The translations under genes and the position numbers were made by a program. From positions 237,626 to 301,625 of the forward strand of contig NZ_PVSS01000003.1 in assembly GCF_003025005.1 (NCBI RefSeq): a stretch of 64,000 nt of DNA. Reading direction: 5' to 3'. Positions 58,228-64,000 of this stretch are shown here, in pieces (the stretch's first letter is position 1; every line of letters starts with the position of its first letter). The notes beneath the pieces are model-generated. The model searched no databases and had not been told where the DNA came from. It worked only from the letters and a program-made list of their open reading frames with translations. This DNA comes from Brumimicrobium mesophilum (GTDB taxonomy: Bacteria; Bacteroidota; Bacteroidia; Flavobacteriales_D; Crocinitomicaceae).

Positions 58228-61200
58228 TTATCTTCCGCCTGGCGAAACAACTTTAACTAAAGCTCCTTTTTTCAAAGAAGAAATTGTGGCATCGTACATT
58301 GCTTCTACGTGAACTGCAGGCATGTAATACTCTCCAACATAAGCTGCATGAAGATTGATCTTGATTGTTTTACTTTTGTTTTTTCTTAAATCGAAATAAG
58401 TATACACCCTATCATCACGAATGTCTTGATAATCGTACAAATTACCTTCGTTTCCAGAATAATTCATGTCCATTCTTTGGTTGTGAATTTCCCAACCGCT
58501 TGGGAATATTTGTGAAAGAGCCAGTTCTTTGTAGTCTCCTCTCATTCCAGGATTTGAAACTGTTACCTCAACTGAGAAGTCGGTACCTTGTTCAATATTT
58601 TCAATATTTATGATTTCATTGGCAGTATTTCGATAAACAACTTCCAACTTTAGGTTATTAGAATGAGAAACTTCATTTCCAGCCAAAGGAATTCCCGTAG
58701 CAATCAGTCGTGTAAATAAGTAACTTTCGCCATTGTTTTTAATTTTCACATTTGCAGTTTTTTGATTACCATTTACTTTTAAATCTATCAATTCAATAGC
58801 TTTAGAACTACTGACAATTACTGTTTTACCATTGTAAACAAAAGAAGCCTTCATTCCATCTTTTGGTTTGTTTTTTTCAGTAAATAATGCAATTGCCATT
58901 AAAGAATAGGCTGTTGTTTGAGTACTCATCCATCTGTCTTTACTCAGTGTTTCAGAAAGCGATCTCACCAATGCCGCAGCTTTAGATTTTTCACCCATTA
59001 GGGTTAAAGTTTCAATAATCATCGCTTGATCACGGTCGTTATTTCCATAAGTATAACTTAACTCTGTATATGGTTCAACTTTTGTAGATTTATTTCTCAC
59101 AATTTCCTTGGCTACTTCATTTTTTCCAGCGATTTGATAAGCAGCGGCTAATCTCCAGGCAGCTTGCACAGATAAATCACTTTGAGTACGCAATTTATTC
59201 ATTGCACTTAAAACAGGTTCACCGGCTAAAGCCAAAGTGTACAGTCGATATGCTTGTGGTAAATCGGAATTTCGGTAATTGTTGTGGTTACGAGAATTCC
59301 AATTCTTAGCTTGATTCTTTTGGTAATTGATCCACTTTTCTTTTATACCATAAGGTAAAGCATATCCTTTTTTCTCAGCTTCTAGAATGAAATGTCCCGC
59401 GTAGGTAGTTCCCCAGTCGTTTGAAGTTCCTGATCCTTGCCAATAGGCAAATCCGCCATCATTCAATTGATGTTTTTGAATTTTATTGATTACAGAACGC
59501 ACATTATTGTCAATTCTAGACTTAGTTTGTGTGTCAATATTCATTAAGGATTCCAAATACAGTTGTGGAAATGCGCCAGAAGTCTTTTGTTCCAAGCAAC
59601 CATGAGGATAACGAATTAAATACCCTAGGCGTTTCTCTAAATTGATGGGAGGGATGGTCGATAATTCTAGCTTCGCAGTATTACTGTTATCCATTCCTGG
59701 AAGTGTTATGCTATTTGACCATTCTGAACCACCTTCAATGGTACCTTCATTGTAAATCGTAATTGGAAGGTTTGGTTGACGCACTTCAAGATCAATTTCG
59801 TAAGTAGATTTCTCGTTTCCACTGGTTGCAATTACCTCAACTTTAGCTGCACCAGTAATTGTGCCTACTTCCAAATCAAAATAAACCACTTGGTCGCCAA
59901 TATTGTCAAAAGTGATTTCCTTTGATGAAGAACCAGTAACTTTCACTAAACTATTCGTTTTCACATGTAATCTTACGTTTTTCACCTTTTTATCCATTGC
60001 GAAAACGTTAACTGGCAAGGAAACCTTCTCTTTTGGTCCTAAAACACGCGGTAAAGTAGCCAAGACCATCAAAGGTTTCTTTACAGGAGTTGTTTTTTCA
60101 GTACTTCCGTATGTACCATCTTGACCAGCAACAACCATGGTTCTCACAGAACCAATATAGTTTGGAACGTTGATTTTGTGTTTTGCTGTTCTTCCTCCAC
60201 TTAATTTGAAGGGACCTAAAAAACGAACCATTGGTTTAAATCGAATTGGACTATCATCCCCAGGATTAATGTTTTGATCTCCACCAATAGTTAGGATGTT
60301 TTCCACCTTTGCTCCATAAGCTCCAATGACATGGTCAAACAAGTCCCAGGTTTTTACTCCAAGTGCTTCACGAGCATAAAAGTGATTCCAAGGATTAGGT
60401 GTTTTGAACCTTGTTAAATCTAATAATCCTTCATCTACCACCGCAATTGTGTAGGTCATGTCACGACTGTTTTTTTCCATTACTTCTACAGTAAATGAAG
60501 TCTCAGGTGCTAATTCATCCGGCATTTTAATTACTGGTTCAAGAATTGTTAATGGATTTTTAACCATAATTGGTACTACACCATACATTCTCAAAGGTGC
60601 ATCATTAGTTGTTTTATCGTGTTTTTGTAAGAAAGTAATGTGAACATAGCAGTTAGGTGCTAAGTCTTTAGTTATAGGTAATTCAAATGAAGTTTCACTC
60701 CCAATTGTCTCAATCCAAAATGCATCAATAACTTTATTACCGTTTTCTATACTAATTAATGCTCTTCCATAAGCGGCAGAGGGAAAGCTTATTTTTGCTT
60801 TTTCACCGGTTAAATATTCTTTTTTATCTGCAGAGAAAACCAGCATATTGGCTCCATCTGGTGTTGCTCTCCCTGATCTAGACATCCAACTAGGCCAATC
60901 AAAGTATGTCATTATTCCAGTTGAATGACCACTATTTTTATCCGTTACTTTTATAAGGTAGCGACCCCAATCATGTTTATCTATTTTTGTGGAAGTCGTT
61001 CCTTCTCCGTTTGCATTGGTGGTAATGAATTCTCGAGAAATAGGAGTGACGTTGTTTCTATTGATGTAGCTAGCAACATTGTTTGATCCACTTTGCCACC
61101 ACCAGCTCCATTCAATTCTATAAACTTCTACTTCAAGCTTTCTGTTTCCTTTTTTTACTCCATTTTTATCTACAGAAACAATTGGAAACTTATAAGTGGA

Positions 61201-63813
61201 ATCAGTTTGCAATGCTCCGTATCTATTGATTTCGGGAGATTGAATACCGACAAAATAATCATATGGTGCATAATTTACGGCCATTTGATCTGAACTGAAG
61301 TCACCACCTCTTTCAAAAGTACGAGTTTTGAATATTGCTTTTAACATTCCTGGTGCTTGGTCTTGAACTTCAATTTTTTCACTGAAGCTCAATTTTCCTT
61401 CTTCATTTAATTTTTTCTCTAAGAATTGAAATTCAGAGGGGTAAAATGACTTGCTAGGATCATCGAATGTGTAATTTTTTAAATTTTTAAAAATTGTATT
61501 GGTAGACACAAACTTTAAGGAAATGTCAGTTTTCAATTGTTTTGCTGGTGCTCCATGTAACCATTTCACAGTTAAATCTCCTTTAATGTAAGGATCTGAA
61601 GCGCTAATTAAGTCATTGTTTAACTTTAAGTTTACCTTTAGTCTGTTGGGTTTAATTGTCTCAACCTTAATTGTTTTGTAGAAAGTTGCTCCACCAACTT
61701 GAACTTTTGCATTCCAGTTTCCAGTTGGTGCGTCCGAATCTGTTGGTGTGGTGAAGTTATAAAATCCATTCATTGATTCTTTGCGAACTTCTCTTTTTAC
61801 TAATTGACCTCTTGCATTGTGCAATTCGAAAATAACAGGGTGATCGGTTGGAATCATTCTATCCTTGTCTTCCAAGATAAAGTTCAGGAAAAGTGTGTCT
61901 CCGGGTCTCCACACTCCTCGTTCACCGTAAATAAAACCTTTAATGCCTTCTTGAACTGAAGCGCCATCAATATTAAATCTACTCAACGGCAATGAGTTTC
62001 CATTCCCTAATCTCAAATATCCTTTTTTAGTATCATGTTCTATTACAATGAAAAAAGGTGTTCCATCTAAAGCTTTAGTTTTAAGTAATCCATTTAAGTC
62101 AGTTTTATCTTTGGTGATAAGTTGTTGTTGATAGTCGTAAATTTTAACTGTTGCACCTTGGATGGGTAATGCACTTACGATATTGGACACGGCAACAAAG
62201 ACTTGTCCGTTTGTTCCTGTTTTGGCAATGATTCCAATGTCTGAAGCAAAGATGTTTTTAACTACACTTTTGTTGCGGTAATAAGAGTGCGAACATGGAT
62301 CATCTTGTCGGCGGTAATCATATCCATCGAAATAATCATAATTGTAATAATCATACCCCCAATCGTTTACATATTGCCATTTGTCAGCTTCTGCATTCTC
62401 CTTTTCATCCCAATCTGTTTCATCTCTTTGGATGTCAGATTCGCTTTCTACACCATTGCAAGGATAAACAGAATGGTGTTTTCTAAACCCAATTTCAATT
62501 CGGTAAATTGCATCTTGATCCACTTCAATATATTCAGAAAGGTCAAGGTTAAATCGATTCCATTTTCCTAAGTCAAGTGGTTTGTTTTTAGATAAATAAA
62601 TAGTTTTCTTGCGAATTACTCGACCAACGCGCTTCAATTCATCACTACCATCATAATCGTTGTTTTGGAAAAATTGATTCATATTGTTTTTAAATATTTT
62701 AATAATTCGAAGGTCTACTGCTTTGATGTTAACAGCTTCAAAAGGAACCATCATATTATTTGAAGAAGGCAATATCGATCCTTTACCAACTAGTCGAACA
62801 GCCGGTTTAATGGCTTTAAAATCAACAGTTATGATATCTGTTTTTTTAAATTTATAACCCTTTGCATTTTGAATAGCTGGATTCAATTCTATTTTGTGCG
62901 TTCCTTCTAGTCTTCCTGGAGGGTATATTCGCAATTCATTAGTAGAAATCGCAGTTTTAACGTTTTCGGACCCTCGAATTTCAACCAAGCCTTTTAAATT
63001 TTGGTTAGTCAATAATGGGTCTGAGAAACGCAGCAAAACATATTGTTCTGGATATTGAATAACGGTTGTTCCAATAACTTTAAAGTCTCCTAAAGCTGGA
63101 ACTTCATGTTTTATCGATTGCTCATCTTTATCTCCTTGAGGGTAAGTATTCCATATTACTTTTATTTCGCTTGATGTCTTTTTTCTAGGAATACTATCAA
63201 CAACTAACTTGTATAGTTTTTCATTGCCTTGTTTACTCCATTTAATTTTTTTACTCTCCCCATTAACAGTTATTTTAATGTTCTCACTTAAAGTTTTAGT
63301 TGAAATAATGTCAGCTGTGATTGCAGTACCTAAAAATTGATAATAATCCATAGATTCATTCGAATAGCTCTTCAGCCCAGCCACTTCAAAATTAATGGCT
63401 TGTTTAACTATACTGAATGGAAACTTGAAAGTTTTTAGTTCTTTTGGAACATCTGCTACCTTTCCTAAGTCAAATTCAACCCAATAAGTTTCACCCGATT
63501 TAAACCTTTCTTTTGGTATAAATTCTAGAGTGTATTGATCTTTCCAAACTGTTTTTCCTTCAATAGAAGGTGTAATACTTATGAAACTCTCTTTAATCTC
63601 TTGATTTGGTGTTATTTTCTGTACGTATTGCTCAGTAAGTTGAATTTTAATTGGAGCTGCTGAAGAAATCACTCCAGAAGTAAAAGAACTAATGTGTTTT
63701 TGATATTCTGGATTAATCACAAAATTTTCAGGATTATCTTTTCCACAACCGGATAAAATGATGATTAAAGTGAAAAGAAGTAGTGAACTGCGTTGAATGG
63801 AGTGTGATATCAT
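58228..63813 (-). CDS. Alpha-2-macroglobulin family lipoprotein (YfhM/ECAM type)
   Basis: 1861 residues. Lipoprotein signal (LLLFTLIIILSGC, Cys23). A series of macroglobulin (MG) beta domains runs to about residue 1250; the thioester motif CLEQ is at residues 1406-1409 (YPHGCLEQKTSG) in the thioester/alpha-alpha domain, with LNDGGFAYWQGSG after it, and the end is a receptor-binding-like domain. The thioester traps attacking proteases. A striking Asp/Tyr-rich stretch with two Cys (about residues 480-515) sits in an early MG domain. Located in the periplasm, it probably guards PBP1C and the wall when the outer membrane is breached. Confidence 0.94.
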   Translation of the reverse strand: MISHSIQRSSLLLFTLIIILSGCGKDNPENFVINPEYQKHISSFTSGVISSAAPIKIQLTEQYVQKITPNQEIKESFISITPSIEGKTVWKDQYTLEFIPKERFKSGETYWVEFDLGKVADVPKELKTFKFPFSIVKQAINFEVAGLKSYSNESMDYYQFLGTAITADIISTKTLSENIKITVNGESKKIKWSKQGNEKLYKLVVDSIPRKKTSSEIKVIWNTYPQGDKDEQSIKHEVPALGDFKVIGTTVIQYPEQYVLLRFSDPLLTNQNLKGLVEIRGSENVKTAISTNELRIYPPGRLEGTHKIELNPAIQNAKGYKFKKTDIITVDFKAIKPAVRLVGKGSILPSSNNMMVPFEAVNIKAVDLRIIKIFKNNMNQFFQNNDYDGSDELKRVGRVIRKKTIYLSKNKPLDLGKWNRFNLDLSEYIEVDQDAIYRIEIGFRKHHSVYPCNGVESESDIQRDETDWDEKENAEADKWQYVNDWGYDYYNYDYFDGYDYRRQDDPCSHSYYRNKSVVKNIFASDIGIIAKTGTNGQVFVAVSNIVSALPIQGATVKIYDYQQQLITKDKTDLNGLLKTKALDGTPFFIVIEHDTKKGYLRLGNGNSLPLSRFNIDGASVQEGIKGFIYGERGVWRPGDTLFLNFILEDKDRMIPTDHPVIFELHNARGQLVKREVRKESMNGFYNFTTPTDSDAPTGNWNAKVQVGGATFYKTIKVETIKPNRLKVNLKLNNDLISASDPYIKGDLTVKWLHGAPAKQLKTDISLKFVSTNTIFKNLKNYTFDDPSKSFYPSEFQFLEKKLNEEGKLSFSEKIEVQDQAPGMLKAIFKTRTFERGGDFSSDQMAVNYAPYDYFVGIQSPEINRYGALQTDSTYKFPIVSVDKNGVKKGNRKLEVEVYRIEWSWWWQSGSNNVASYINRNNVTPISREFITTNANGEGTTSTKIDKHDWGRYLIKVTDKNSGHSTGIMTYFDWPSWMSRSGRATPDGANMLVFSADKKEYLTGEKAKISFPSAAYGRALISIENGNKVIDAFWIETIGSETSFELPITKDLAPNCYVHITFLQKHDKTTNDAPLRMYGVVPIMVKNPLTILEPVIKMPDELAPETSFTVEVMEKNSRDMTYTIAVVDEGLLDLTRFKTPNPWNHFYAREALGVKTWDLFDHVIGAYGAKVENILTIGGDQNINPGDDSPIRFKPMVRFLGPFKLSGGRTAKHKINVPNYIGSVRTMVVAGQDGTYGSTEKTTPVKKPLMVLATLPRVLGPKEKVSLPVNVFAMDKKVKNVRLHVKTNSLVKVTGSSSKEITFDNIGDQVVYFDLEVGTITGAAKVEVIATSGNEKSTYEIDLEVRQPNLPITIYNEGTIEGGSEWSNSITLPGMDNSNTAKLELSTIPPINLEKRLGYLIRYPHGCLEQKTSGAFPQLYLESLMNIDTQTKSRIDNNVRSVINKIQKHQLNDGGFAYWQGSGTSNDWGTTYAGHFILEAEKKGYALPYGIKEKWINYQKNQAKNWNSRNHNNYRNSDLPQAYRLYTLALAGEPVLSAMNKLRTQSDLSVQAAWRLAAAYQIAGKNEVAKEIVRNKSTKVEPYTELSYTYGNNDRDQAMIIETLTLMGEKSKAAALVRSLSETLSKDRWMSTQTTAYSLMAIALFTEKNKPKDGMKASFVYNGKTVIVSSSKAIELIDLKVNGNQKTANVKIKNNGESYLFTRLIATGIPLAGNEVSHSNNLKLEVVYRNTANEIINIENIEQGTDFSVEVTVSNPGMRGDYKELALSQIFPSGWEIHNQRMDMNYSGNEGNLYDYQDIRDDRVYTYFDLRKNKSKTIKINLHAAYVGEYYMPAVHVEAMYDATISSLKKGALVKVVSPGGR

Positions 63814-63822
63814 ACTTATATA

Positions 63823-63867
63823 TTAAAACGTTTTAAAGAATTTTGTTTTACACTTTTGTTAAGTGTA
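63823..63867. promoter_or_regulatory. Palindrome and hairpin upstream of the A2M-pbpC operon
   Basis: TTAAAACGTTTTAA (63823-63836) is a perfect 14-base palindrome with a CG centre 10 bases before the A2M ATG. Then TACACTT (63849-63855) and AAGTGTA (63861-63867) form a 7-base hairpin. They may be operator and leader elements; function unproven. Confidence 0.35.
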
Positions 63868-63923
63868 TAAACATTATGAAATTAAACAGAATATAGCGGG
63901 AACTATGTAAATGATAGGGCTAA

Positions 63924-63955
63924 TTTATCAACAAAATCGCATTCATGTTGATAAA
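63924..63955. repeat. Inverted repeat at the window edge
   Basis: TTTATCAACA (63924-63933) and TGTTGATAAA (63946-63955) are perfect 10-base arms with a 12-base loop, about 110-140 bases upstream of A2M. It could be an operator or the end of the next gene out of view. Confidence 0.4.
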
Positions 63956-64000
63956 GTGGTTGGGATTGTTGATTGTGGCTTATTGGCACGCGGATGACGC

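Overview
The window looks like a chromosomal segment of a Gram-negative Bacteroidota bacterium, most likely Flavobacteriales and possibly near Crocinitomicaceae/Fluviicola (lineage is inference). The evidence is an AT-rich composition, several secreted proteins ending in type IX secretion (T9SS) sorting domains, a TonB-dependent receptor with a carboxypeptidase-like N-terminal domain, S46 and DPP4 dipeptidyl peptidases, a fused SecDF, an HU-CCDC81/SPOR protein, and promoter elements of the Bacteroidota form TTG-N20-TAnnTTTG (clear before pepA and secDF). No tRNA, rRNA, CRISPR array, prophage or intact insertion sequence was seen.

Layout. 1-5.7 kb: holA (cut by the window edge), pepA, a BCCT osmolyte transporter and a lipoprotein esterase. 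5.9-15.4 kb: M42 aminopeptidase; a rhodanese, DUF368 (undecaprenyl-phosphate translocase family), aroE run; a small MreB-like protein; a Schlafen/AlbA_2 protein; MscS; a DUF218 protein; a Nudix hydrolase; an S46 dipeptidyl peptidase. 15.6-23.4 kb: secDF, lemA, an M48 protease, a WYL regulator and a secreted VWA protein. 23.5-31.3 kb, minus strand: a four-gene operon (MBL-fold hydrolase, HU/SPOR envelope protein, and two acyltransferases resembling the glycine-lipid pair GlsA/GlsB), gltA and DPP4. 31.8-39.6 kb: a lamin-tail T9SS protein, a TonB receptor, a T9SS endonuclease I and a 5'-nucleotidase split into two genes, which together read as an extracellular DNA/nucleotide scavenging locus. 39.7-42.8 kb: panB, an rluA-family gene and mnmE. 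43.1-44.9 kb: a TPP riboswitch over a PnuC-family transporter (probably the thiamin transporter PnuT) and an acyl-CoA-dehydrogenase-like flavoprotein. 45.3-48.9 kb: an acetyltransferase, a T9SS protein with four near-identical 147-residue repeats, and a small lipoprotein. 49-53.9 kb: an FMN reductase and surface-polysaccharide type genes. 53.9-63.8 kb: a serine hydrolase, then the pair alpha-2-macroglobulin and PBP1C.

The most interesting items are the DNA/nucleotide scavenging locus, the riboswitch-controlled flavoprotein, and the 134-residue MreB-like protein that lacks the nucleotide-binding parts of the actin fold. Intergenic regions also hold several families of perfect or near-perfect palindromes, one of them present at three loci. 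All functional statements come from reading motifs; no database search was run.
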